Source of the DNA: Phallus indusiatus
Lineage: Eukaryota > Basidiomycota > Agaricomycetes > Phallales > Phallaceae
NCBI GenBank assembly: GCA_027605045.1
Contig: JAQFWX010000049.1
Span: 217,779 to 281,778 of the forward strand
Direction: 5' to 3'
DNA: 64,000 nt
The notes beneath the pieces are model-generated. The model was not told where the DNA came from, searched no databases, and saw nothing but the letters and a program-made list of their open reading frames with translations. The translations under genes were made by a program, and so were the position numbers. Shown here piece by piece: positions 23,116-33,034 of the stretch (positions are counted from its first letter, which is position 1; every line of letters starts with the position of its first letter).

Positions 23116-25289
23116 TTAAATGAACTGATCCAATATGTTCTTAGCATTCAGTCGTGCCTCGATCTTGCAATTGAAATCTCGTGGTCGTCTGGAAAATACA
23201 TCATATTCTAAGCTCAAATAAAATGTCACCGTGTTTACTTACCCAGTAACGCCTGGTTTGACTTCATAGTTTTCGAGGATGCAAGCTAACGGTTCGCCTT
23301 CAAGCTCAGAGATATTCGCGGTGTGTAAAACAGTTGCAATAATGATGATGAGAAAGTCCTCCGCGAGTGCTCTGCCAGGGCATACCCTAAAATCAAACAC
23401 TATGAATGTGGTGTCGACTCCGAAATTGACTTCGCTGCCGCCATACCGTCTTCCAAATCCAAATGCAGTCTCAAGCTGCACTTTTGCACTCCCGTCTAAG
23501 AATCTCTCCGGTTTGAATTTATGCGTTTCAGACCCGTACTCTTTTTCAGAGCGCAAGAGAAACCTGGTTTTTGGATCAAAATAATAAGACTATCAAGAGG
23601 AGTGATGGCACTTTGTATGGCACTTACCAAATATTCCCGATGCACATGGTTCCTTTAGGTATGAAACACCCATTTATCACATCGTCTTCCTTTAATTTAT
23701 GTGGTAGCCCCATCGGTCCAGCAGGATGCCATCGTAACACTTCATTTCGGAGCGCGTTAAGATACGGAAGATTAGGAAGATCGTCAAAAGAAGGGAGACT
23801 ATCTCTTGCGATCACACTATCCAGCTCTTCCTGGGCTTTCTTTTGAACGTCGGGGTAAAGTGCCATTGCTAAGAAGAATACCCGGATCTGGGTCTCGAGC
23901 TAGTACAAGATTCGGAGTTCAGTCAAAAAACCGGTTTTTTTTCCTAAAAAGAGGTGGGATTACAGTGTCCATTCCTGCAAGATAGAAAACGGCCGCGAGT
24001 TGACGAATCACTTCTTCGGCGTCCTGAGGGGCGTTGGGGTCGTTGGCTATATCTTCTAGATAATTTGTCACAAAGCAAGGTCTGAAGTTTCCTTGTTTCT
24101 ATGTATGCGTAGGCTGAGAAAGCTGAAATGTAATGTACATCATGGAAATTTACTCACGAGAGCGTTCTTGGCATATTCATACGGAAGATCCGTTAAATCC
24201 TTAAAGTCCTTGTTTATTTCCTTGACTACTTTTCGAAACTCTAAACCCGGTAACCACGACGGAAGGTACTTCACTAGTTAGAAAATATCAATAATTATGT
24301 CGTGAACTAATTTCAAACCCATACTTACAGATTGGTAATATATCAACCATGTACGTGCCAGGAACAATTACTCGGGTCACGTTGTGCATAGTGCGATCTG
24401 CTAAACTGACATACGGATCATTTTCAGGCAAAACCTCAATTCCATAGGTCAACTTTTGAAAAAGAAAAATATCAGACATATTATATTTCTGAATTTTTTT
24501 CAGGAATTGATGACCTGGATGATTAATCTTCCGACTGTATTCCGAACAATCCTCAAGTCATTTACTCGTTCAGTAATAAGGCGCTGTGCAAAAGACCTGA
24601 GGGTTAGAGGTTAGCCGGTCTTCTTGAAAGCTTGAAAGCACTTGCCATACCTAGCCATAGTTTCCATTAACGAATGGTACACGTGTATGCTTTTATACGA
24701 AATCAATTCGTGTAGCATCGCACGAAGTCGAGTGCTGCGGTCACTATAGTCCATGGTAAAAAGGGTGGTTTTACCAAAGTTTGTTCTATTATTGAAGTCA
24801 GATACTCTGTGAAAATGCGGATTACAGCAGAAAAATGTTGTTACAGATCATGCAGCATCGTTGTTTCATTACGACCCGAGTATATAGCGCCCTTTTTGGT
24901 AAACAAGTCCCGTGCAACATCGGCTGAATTGATGACGAGCATCGATTGGCCAAAGGTGTTCAAATATACCATGTCGCCTTGAAAAAACAAACAAACGGGA
25001 TCAAGGACTTGAAGTAAACTAGACCAAGGATAATACCATATTCTTTAGCCCATTTCTCGAACACTTTATATTCAGGGACACCGGACGGCAAATCCTTCAA
25101 ATTGCCCCATATGGGATGCCTTGGAGGACCTGGTGGAAACCGAAGACCTGTACAAGATTTTAGTCATAGCTTGTAAAGCAATTCGACGAAGAGCGAACCT
25201 TTGGGTGCACGTACCGTGATGCGGTACAGGAGAAAAGATAGGGATATCCCCACGGACACAACGACGATGTCGAAAACAGACGAGTGCAT
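23116..25289 (-). CDS. Cytochrome P450 monooxygenase, diverged tandem copy D
   Basis: The exon structure and motif order match copies A-C, but the sequence is clearly more diverged, so it is an older duplicate or the founder. ATG 25289 gives MHSSVFDIVVVSVGISLSFL as anchor, then RFPPGPPRHPIWGNL. I-helix FYLAGMDT, ExxR EVLRW, KPERF and heme loop FGFGRRVCPGRAL are present. The C-helix reads DRSTRLR, so the Trp of the usual WxxxR motif is Ser here. It ends RPRDFNCKIEARL and stops at 23116-23118. The intron within the heme loop is open in frame if retained. Substrate unknown. Confidence 0.84.
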
Positions 25290-26129
25290 AACGGGGTCTA
25301 TAATCTCGACCAGTCATTCTCGTGTATTTATGTGTTGGTCCCGATAATGATACTCTGATCACTATTACAAATTTTTGTATCAACTAGAATATTTGTCTTA
25401 GGAGCCCCACTTAGCTTACATTTCCATATGTTCAAATGAATGGAGAGCCATAATTAATATGCTGAGATTATTTGAATAACCCCGTTTAGATACATACCTT
25501 CGTGGTAAAGGAACTCCAGCTTCCAAATTGTAAGAGCGCTGTCATCGGGCTTTCAACTTGCAACGTAAACTAATGGTTGGCCAATATGTAGAGATATTCA
25601 ATTAATATCCGAAATTTCCGGCTAATAAATCAGTTCAAGATGTGGCTGAATCAGCGCTCAATGGTGAGAGCTTGAGATCTTGAGAAGTAACGTCAGAAAA
25701 TCGATTTGGACAGATGCATGGATACGGCACCACGACGAGACAAACAGCGGCGAAGACATACGTGGGGATTACAACAAGCCTCCGGGCTTCGGCTTTAGGA
25801 CACAGCTTGGGTTAGTACAAGTATAGTACGGCTAAGCCTGAGAATACGATATGAGAAGATAACAACAAATAGGATAATATATGTAATATATTATGCAGCG
25901 AATACTATAGAGTTCAAGGCGAAGCCTTGAATTAGCTAAATATTAAAAAATGAAAAAATGAGCCAGCGCGCACCTATGGAGTTCAATAGCGCTACACGGC
26001 AAAGTACGAAGAATAAGCGTCCACTCCTAAAGTCGCGCTGCCACTATCCTTCAAGTTCGTCAGAAGACGAAGCAAACTTTGATCAAAGTCCAAATTCATT
26101 GATATCAAGTGAGCGTATTTACGCTTCGA
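25290..26129. other. Intergenic DNA at the edge of the repeat-rich block
   Basis: AT-rich DNA with no recognised gene. The plus-strand frame 25958-26329 begins here but has a biased Ser/Arg-rich composition and runs into a dispersed repeat, so I do not call it a gene. Confidence 0.4.
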
Positions 26130-26412
26130 TGTCTGGGTTTGACTTCACTGGTTATCGAGAGAGAAATGGTAAATGGTCTGCAAGGCGTCAAAGCTTTCAA
26201 GCTCAAGGCTGCAGCCGGCAACGTCCTGTCTCGTTGAGCTCGCGGGCGCCAGAGCCCATTGGGCTTCGTCCTCATCACTATCAGACTCGAGCAAGGAGTC
26301 CCAGTGTCGCGCCCTCCATCCAACCCTAACTCTCTGGAGTACCCTAAGATAGGGTACAGTCAGGTACAGTCTCGTGGTCAGTCCAAGTAACAGCGTCCGA
26401 ATTTGCCTGAGC
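26130..26412. repeat. Dispersed repeat R1, copy 1
   Basis: The sequence is about three-quarters similar to 29945-30208 in the same orientation. Shared tracts include GGTTATCGAG, GCTTCGTCCTCATCACTATCA and TCCAACCCTAAC. On the minus strand both copies can be read as an acidic peptide around SDSDEDEAQWALA, which suggests a fragment of a mobile-element coding region. I cannot name the element. Confidence 0.55.
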
Positions 26413-26735
26413 AAGAGCCCGTCTACCCCAGCAGTCTTAGTCCGCGTTCTCGAGCACAGCTTGTCCTTACAACCTACTATGGACACCATGGCGATAAGCG
26501 AGACGAGGCAGGAACGTTTGAACCTTTGATTCGGCACACCGGGATAAGATTAATTCTCCAGACCGTTCCACTTTTACTCACTAGCGCCATAGGCTTTCAA
26601 GGTATACATACCACGAATGAAACTATTATTATGATGTATCTGATTATCTTGTAAGAAGATTACCACAAAACATTCTGAAGCCGCGGATCAGTATTGTTGG
26701 TCTCTGCAGCGCCTCAGAGGGCTCCCAGACCGCAT
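26413..26735. other. Spacer in the repeat block
   Basis: There is no recognisable gene. The minus-strand frame crossing it (26145-26537) is an extension of the R1 acidic frame. Confidence 0.35.
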
Positions 26736-27830
26736 CACATCAGGAAAACCACCGGGCTACGGTAGTCCTCTGTAGGAACGGGTGCCTATGGCCGCCTATG
26801 ACTCCTAGGACCTCCTATGTAATTCAGTCCGTACTACACAGACCTATAAAATTCAGCTCCTCCTACACAGACCTATGAAATTCAGCCTAATTCAGCCGGT
26901 CCTACATAGACTTATGAAATTCAGTCTGTGATACACAGACCTAGCAAATTGCCCCTACAGGTGACACTTATTTCTTCTTTTAAAATCTTGTTCCACCTAT
27001 TCTTAAGAAGAAAAAAGGGATATGATATCACTAAATATAATAATACCGTGTGTCAAGCCATGAAAACGTTTTGTGAGGAGTCTCTGTCCACTCACTCCAA
27101 GTCTGCATGCACACAAGTCCAGTACCGGTGATACAAAGCCGAAGCTCAATAACCGACAAACGCGCAAGTCTTTGAACTTGTCAGGTGATCGCTTGTTTCA
27201 AAAATTATATAGCTGGAGCCATGGGCCGCTTTTATTCCCCGACACTTGTTTCCTGCCTCTCATCACTCGCCTCCACCCTTCTAACCTCTCACATAAGTAT
27301 GTCTTTGTCTTGACACCAATGAGTATAGTTTAATCTTATCACAACAGCGTGGCAGTACAAATGTTGAAGATGGGAAAAAATTGGAGGCTGTTGTGGGTGT
27401 CTCCTTAAACGGTTGTTTTCCTTACTCACATTTTTTTTCAGCACGAAACTCAGATAGAGGGTGTGAGCTTGAAGGTCAAGATTGGGATAGTATAAATGCA
27501 TACATAGTAATTGTAGTAGACTGGAATGTTTTAATTTACTTCACGAATAAACTATTTTTTTCACACTATCCTTTGTGCCATTGATGTGTAAAGAATGAAA
27601 ATGAAAATTGATCCTGTAATCGTAAAAATGCTCATAGTCCTATATAGCCTAATGTAGCGCTATGTAAATTCCTGTAGGATACATTTTTTAGCATTCTGTA
27701 GGTATATGTAGGCCTAAACTGACCAATATAATAGGGGACTATACTACCGACCTACGAATGCCTACAGCGCCTATATATGCCTATATCGGCATTTATAGGT
27801 TAGTCAGTTTTTCCTGATGCAAGCAATGCA
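26736..27830. mobile_element. Possible non-autonomous DNA element with short terminal inverted repeats
   Basis: ATCAGGAAAA at about 26739-26748 is mirrored by TTTTCCTGAT at about 27820-27829, giving a 1.1-kb segment with 10-11-bp inverted ends. Just inside each end are many copies of CCTATG/CCTACA-type pentamers and hexamers (tandem at 26815-26950; dispersed at 27640-27800), as in subterminal repeat regions of fungal DNA transposons. No transposase frame is present and a clear target-site duplication could not be seen. Confidence 0.4.
26815..26950. repeat. Degenerate tandem repeat, about 30-36-nt period
   Basis: Four to five imperfect units share the core ACAGACCTATGAAATTCAG. The units vary in spacing and include ACATAGACTTATGAAATTCAG. 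It lies at the left end of the possible DNA element. Confidence 0.7.
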
Positions 27831-28398
27831 CCCAAACATCGCCATGTCGAATTGAGTTCTCACCAGCTGGTCCAGAATAGACCTCCGAGGTAGTAGTAAT
27901 TTTTGCTATTTGACTTACCAGTCATTAACGCATTTACTCAACTGTGGAGTGTATTTAACCTCAGGCTTAGCCCGTGACCTCCTTTCAATGACCGTAAGGT
28001 ATTTATTCATCAAGTTAGGTCATGTTATACACGCTGATTAACAACGTTTTTTCTATTTAGTAGTTCCGCAAGTCGAAAAAGCAAACAGACGATGCAGGAA
28101 CACCTAATCATCCGGGTTATAAGCGTAGCCATAATCAGAATCAAGCGGTTGGGCCCATGGGCCTTGAAGTACTACTTCTGATCAACTGTACACACTGTAG
28201 GAATAATCGAGGTTAGGCATCTGTAGTGTCTGCTTAATTGGAATTCCTCAATGATGACCATTTACAGACAGCGACCTCTGACTTAACCGATAATGGCCGA
28301 TAAACTTGATATCGATTCGGTATGCATGCGCTTATTTCTGAAAATACTAGAAACCTACGTTCATGCCTCTTGTTTCCCTGAAGGGCGTGGCAGTCCAA
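27831..28398. other. Intergenic region, no gene seen
   Basis: Only short frames occur on either strand, none with family features. A minus-strand frame at 28234-28467 contains His and Cys residues but no regular zinc-finger spacing. Confidence 0.35.
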
Positions 28399-28452
28399 AC
28401 AAATAGGTAAGATCCGGTGCTCATGTGAGCACGCTATATTACTGACTCGATC
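28399..28452. repeat. Repeat R3 copy 1 with near-palindrome
   Basis: It contains GTGCTCATGTGAGCAC, two 7-bp inverted arms (GTGCTCA/TGAGCAC) around a TG centre. The surrounding GGTAAGATCCG...CTATATT...CTCGAT recurs at 32764-32820 with only a few changes. Confidence 0.55.
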
Positions 28453-28600
28453 GTTTCTCCTGATCAAATATACTTGCGCAGTTTGACTCCTGAGGCCGAG
28501 GAGTCACCAACTCGGACAGTTTGTCGTCGCGCATTTCAAAAATTAACAGTCACACGACCTCCCATAACACATCGAGATGACACGTGAATATTGAATATTT

Positions 28601-28735
28601 GAATTCCAATACTTGACAAGCAGGTTCAAAAGGTGGACACAGAACAGATGAAAACAGTAGCAAGGGCGAGAATAACATCATGATGCTTAATCAAAATATA
28701 ATCCGTATCTTTAGTACGGACGTAACAGCCGTATA
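28601..28735. repeat. Direct repeat R2, copy 1
   Basis: The sequence is similar to 29534-29665: GAATTCCAAT.CTTGACAAGC, AAGGGCGAGAA and AATATAATCC are shared in order. The two copies flank the small secreted-peptide gene at 28925 on both sides. Confidence 0.55.
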
Positions 28736-28852
28736 ATCAGTTAATCAACCAGTGACAGCTACAATTTCAGGTTCGAGTATTACTAACCCTGTCGTTGTTT
28801 GCCTCACCGCGGGCAGTGGTAGTGATCCTCGGTTTCTTGGAGTTGGTTTTGA

Positions 28853-28859
28853 TATATAA
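28853..28859 (+). promoter_or_regulatory. TATA box of the small secreted-peptide gene
   Basis: TATATAA lies 66-72 nt before the ATG at 28925, a usual distance for a fungal core promoter with a short leader. Confidence 0.5.
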
Positions 28860-28924
28860 CAAGCCGTCAAACTGAGTTCTTCGGCAATAACTTTCACTTA
28901 CTTCCCTTTTTTAATCTATTCTTC

Positions 28925-29172
28925 ATGTTGTTCCCTCGTGTCACCTTGCTCGTTTCAATCGCCTTGACCTTCTCTGCTGTATTTGCTTTGCCAGCCAGCA
29001 ATTCGCTCAATAGCCGTACTGCTCAGGATGACTGTTGCGGCGTATTAGAAGGTTTAGGCAGGGAAATTTGTGATTTATTAGTAAGTTCTTCCGAGTTCCC
29101 GTCTTTTTTGTGTACTAACTTTACGGTATCCTTATAAAAATTTGTCAGTGCGGAAACGGAGCATTTCGTTAA
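28925..29172 (+). CDS. Small secreted Cys-containing peptide (59 aa)
   Basis: Exons 28925-29080 and 29149-29172 give 59 residues. The intron has donor GTAAGT, a TACTAAC branch-point-like sequence and acceptor CAG, so the structure is credible. Residues 1-22 form a classic signal peptide (LFPRVTLLVSIALTFSAVFA, cleavage near FALPA). The remaining part is short and carries four cysteines as DCC, IC and LC: DDCCGVLEGLGREICDLLCG, ending NGAFR. The second exon supplies the last Cys. I do not recognise a family; the pattern (signal peptide, four Cys, under 60 residues, repeats on both sides) fits the broad class of fungal small secreted proteins. It could also be a chance frame, but the signal peptide plus intron makes that less likely. 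Confidence 0.6.
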
Positions 29173-29533
29173 ATTGCGAAATGCATGAGTTCAAAACCAC
29201 TATTCCCTTGGGGTCTTCGGTGTGCCGTATCAGGATTCAGCGCAAAGAGCCCTTGTTATTCTCATTCCCAATGTAATCGATCTCCGACTTGATATTTATG
29301 TAATGTATATGCATGTTCAACATGAATTTCCGACTTGATATTTATTTATTGTATATGCATGTTACCATCTTTGTTTGCTCGACTGAGCCTAAACTTTCCA
29401 ATCGGTTGTTCTGTACAACAATTTGAAACTCTGAATGTAACTGTCCGCTGCCATGTTCAACATGAACGTGGTATATGCAAGTGCATTCTGAAAAATATTA
29501 GTCGTCACCAAAACGCGTCGAGATTGATGAAGC
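29173..29533. other. Intergenic spacer
   Basis: AT-rich DNA with a short internal duplication of CGACTTGATATTTAT and TATATGCATGTT (about 29286 and 29331). No gene. Confidence 0.4.
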
Positions 29534-29665
29534 GTGAATTCCAATGCTTGACAAGCAGGTCCAAAAGGTGAGAGCTAGAGGGCACAGAGAACGGATGAAA
29601 CCGGTATTAAGGGCGAGAAATAACATGCTTAATTGAAATATAATCCCTATCCTTAATACAGGCGT
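29534..29665. repeat. Direct repeat R2, copy 2
   Basis: This is the partner of 28601-28735, lying about 0.36 kb downstream of the small peptide gene. The tract just before it (about 29487-29515, CATTCTGAAAAATATTAGTC) also recurs near 30341. Confidence 0.55.
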
Positions 29666-29944
29666 ATCGACCGTAGTGTTCCTTACAATACGGATACTGC
29701 CGGCGACTCGGATGCACTGCAAGGAAGTGAAAGGCTACGTACATACTAGCAGGGCTATGTACATATGCATGCAGACCTAGGTACATTTTTTTGACTTAAA
29801 CCTCGGGGTAACCATCGTCCAATCTCGTTTACAGAAATCTCTGCAACTCCCGGTTTATGTACTTGTTCTCGATTTATTCTGCGATACCCGCCATTACACC
29901 GATGACCGTTAGTACATCATCTCCTCGTTACCGTGAGGTGGAGA

Positions 29945-30208
29945 CCGATACCTTGAACTTCTCTGGTTATCGAGCGAAAAATGGTAAATAGTCAATACGT
30001 GTGCCGGCACGACGGCAAGGTTCTCTCCCGCTGAGCTCGCGCGCGCCAGAGTCCATTGTGCTTCGTCCTCATCACTATCACACCCTGACTCGAGCGAGGA
30101 GTCGAGGGGTCTAAGCGTCGCGTCCTCAATCCAACCCTAACACTCACTAGGGTACCCAAGATAAGGTACGGTCTCGTGTCAGAGTGACAGTGTCCGAATT
30201 CGCTGAGG
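29945..30208. repeat. Dispersed repeat R1, copy 2
   Basis: This is the partner of 26130-26412 in the same orientation, 3.8 kb apart. It has the same order of shared tracts and several small indels, so any coding capacity is broken. Confidence 0.55.
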
Positions 30209-30496
30209 ATTGCCGACGAATCTTCCTAGTAGAATCTCTACTTCCCATTTTACTAAGCCGGTCACGCACCAGGATGAGGGGAAGTAGGAGTGCTGCTCGA
30301 CAAAGTAGTGGGGACACTAGCAGACTCGGGCACGTATATGCATTTTGAAAAACGTTAGTCGTCATTGACTACTTTTTTTTACGAATCATGGAAAACAAGA
30401 TCCAAACTATATGTATATGCCCCATATCGAGTACAATATCAAACAAAACAATACCGCGCAGCTCAATTAGCTATTCATCCGACTTTTTTTGGCTTA

Positions 30497-32156
30497 CTAC
30501 AATTTTGGCCCCGGAGCTCCTGTAGATATCAACTTACCACCGTCCAAAGCAATAAACGTCCCAGTTACATGTGCCGACGCGGGGCTTACGAGATATAAAA
30601 CTAAGGGAGATCCATCTTGTTCAAGATAAAACGCGCGCAAGGCCTTGTTTAAGACTTACTGGCTCCACCTATATCCTCCGGCGCTCCAAGGCGTCCTGTT
30701 TATCTCTTAGCACAGCTGTTGACATTTATAATAGTAATAACTTATAACCGCACTCACCGGTAGGTTGACCGGTGTTCATATATCTCTCGCCTCTTGTTTC
30801 ATATGCCCAAGCAGTCATTTTGGATTGGAATATTCTACACCAAGAGGTATCTCCGAAGCTTAGTTTCTATTTTTGAGAGCCGAGCAATATGTCTTGTGAC
30901 GTACCCTGGGCATATCGCGTTAACTCTGTCGTGTTTTAAAACCAATGAGACCCTAAGGTGACCCGATGTTACAAACAATAAAACATACGTGATGAATCTT
31001 TTTATTAATGTTGTTGCCAAACTCATGGTCAGATGGTTGACTATATAAACACGATTAGTGAGGTGATTCAAGGTCTCAAATTTATTGGGAAAAAAAAGGT
31101 TGCGTGCCTGCTGCTTTACTCGCGGCATCTGTGTTGTGAACGTCGATAAATTAATTCGTAATAGCGTCAAAGGGACACCCTTACAGCTCCACGTTCCATA
31201 GCCATCCGGGGCCGTCATGTTTCCTTCAACCCGAGGTGCAAATGCTGCAATAGACGAAATGTTGACCACACGCCCTGGATCCCGATTATCAGAATTTTTG
31301 GCCAATAAGTCCGTAAGTCTATATTCCTTATGTTACCAATCCTGAAGAACATGAAACGATATGGAAGACTTACGCTCGTGTTACTTGATCAGAAATCATA
31401 GCATGATTAGCTCGAGACGATAATAGATTAACCGCCCGTACAATAAAATATTGTTTTTACGTTCACAGCCATCAGATAGTCCCATCCTTCCAACTCCTGG
31501 AACCTAATCTAATCAACTGAACCAGCTTCATGCAAGGAAAAGAATATTAATACGCACTCTCCAAATGGTGCACCCCACGCCATACCGGCATTATTGACCA
31601 AGATATGGATCTTCTGTTCCCTCTCTTTGATAGCGTTGGCCAGCCGCTCGCATCCTTTCTGGGACTTTTGAACTATATGGGAAGAAAAGAACGGGCAAGA
31701 ATTCTAGTTTGAAGAACTAACGCTTAAATCTGCAATGATATAATGACATGTTCCAGGCCCTCGTTTGTTTAAAGCATCGGCAACCTTTGTGAGTGGCATG
31801 TCATTGATTTTTATCGGCGGATATCGGAGCAGTGAGAATGCATACCTCTTTGAGTTGAGATTCTGTTCGAGATGCAATGTATACCTTCGCTCCATTCTGA
31901 ACGAGCGCGCTGGAAATCATTGTCCCAATACCGGATCCACCGCCGGTGACGACAGCTAAACATAATAATAATAATATCGCATTGTCGGGGGTGAGCGGTG
32001 GGAAAATGAAAAAAAAATGGCAAATACTTGCCAACTTTGCCTTTTATGCTGAATAGTGATTTGATAGAAAGATCCGAATCTGATCAAGGTCATTATAATG
32101 AACAAGCTATTAGTCTCCACACCGCGACGAAGAAATGAACAGTTTTTACCTGTCAT
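30497..32156 (-). CDS. Short-chain dehydrogenase/reductase (SDR), about 11 exons
   Basis: This is an NAD(P)-dependent oxidoreductase of the classical SDR superfamily. The start is ATG 32156 in a 7-nt first exon; the N-terminus then reads MTDSDLSIKSLFSIKGKVAV. Next are the cofactor loop VTGGGSGIG, NGAKVYIASR, ILVNNAGMAWGAPF (NNAG motif), DYLMAVNVKTIFYLTRAL, RVVNISSIAAFAPR (catalytic Ser), WSYAASKAAVNHL (catalytic YxxxK), VNAICPGIFQSKMTAW, GRLGAPEDIGG and VTGTFIALDGGKL, stopping at 30497-30499. The reading frame holds only if two introns use GC donors (at 32031 and 31107). The wording resembles fungal sequences annotated as 3-oxoacyl-ACP-reductase-like or rhamnolipid RhlG-like; the substrate cannot be told. 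No internal stop remains after splicing. Confidence 0.82.
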
Positions 32157-33034
32157 GAGTACTGGCAGGTTGCAGTGAGAAAATATTTGATCTATCACGG
32201 GCTCATTGGCCGTGGTGTTTATTTCTATGTAGTCCTGTGGAAAAAAATTATTTTTGGCCGTACTCTTAAAGCCGGTGACCGAGAACCGACATCGCATAGA
32301 AAATTCTGCTTTTAGGATACTTGGCGCTTGGTTTAAATCACACAAGAGGATCTTCTCAAAGCTGTTATAATTAGACCAACATTACATTGATTTCCGTGTG
32401 AGTCTGTTTCTGCAGGATGTGCCTGGAGTTCGTCTCCGTATTTGAAATGTCGTTTGAGAACCCGAGATTGAGAATGTACGAGTGTCGACACGACCTCAGT
32501 ATGCCCACAAGGTCACATTTGACCTTATGCAGCATAATACATATTTTGATGATATGTATTGAGCGGCCGGTGTTTTTGTATGTACATGTGTCACTAGCAC
32601 TGGCGAGTGTTCATTTCGAGAAGGGTCACTAACTTTAGCGCCCATAACGGCTGCCCTCCTTGCAAGCCGTGCACGTCGTCGCTACTAGTCTCTACTAGTA
32701 TAGGTTGAGCGTGATAAAGTGAGACTTAAGTTTATTCAGACGTATCTAACGCCATTTATATACACAAATAATGGGTAAGATCCGGTGCTCACATGAGCAC
32801 ACTATATTGCTTGCTCGATAGAGTGAGTAATAACCGCACATGTGCGTTATATATGGTTCACTAAATTGGTATCATTCCAGTGCCATGTCCGATGCATTGG
32901 TTAATCCCGAGACCACCAGTGCCAAACACAATGAAATGAAATTGGCGATTCCAATTCAGATAAAACATAAATCCCAATAGTGGTGCCATTCTCTGGTATA
33001 GTACGAAAAAACGTTCACTGGGTTAGGAATAATC
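32157..33034. other. Intergenic region with repeat R3 copy 2
   Basis: There is no gene. At 32764-32820 lies the second copy of the near-palindromic repeat, with centre CA instead of TG (GTGCTCACATGAGCAC). Confidence 0.5.

Noticed and set aside
13279..25289. A secondary-metabolite gene cluster
   Set aside because: Four P450s and a dehydrogenase about 5 kb away are suggestive, but there is no terpene synthase, PKS, NRPS, prenyltransferase or cluster regulator in the window; tandem duplication explains the P450s.
25958..26537. Overlapping long frames on both strands
   Set aside because: They coincide with dispersed repeat R1, have biased composition, and the second repeat copy carries indels that break both frames.
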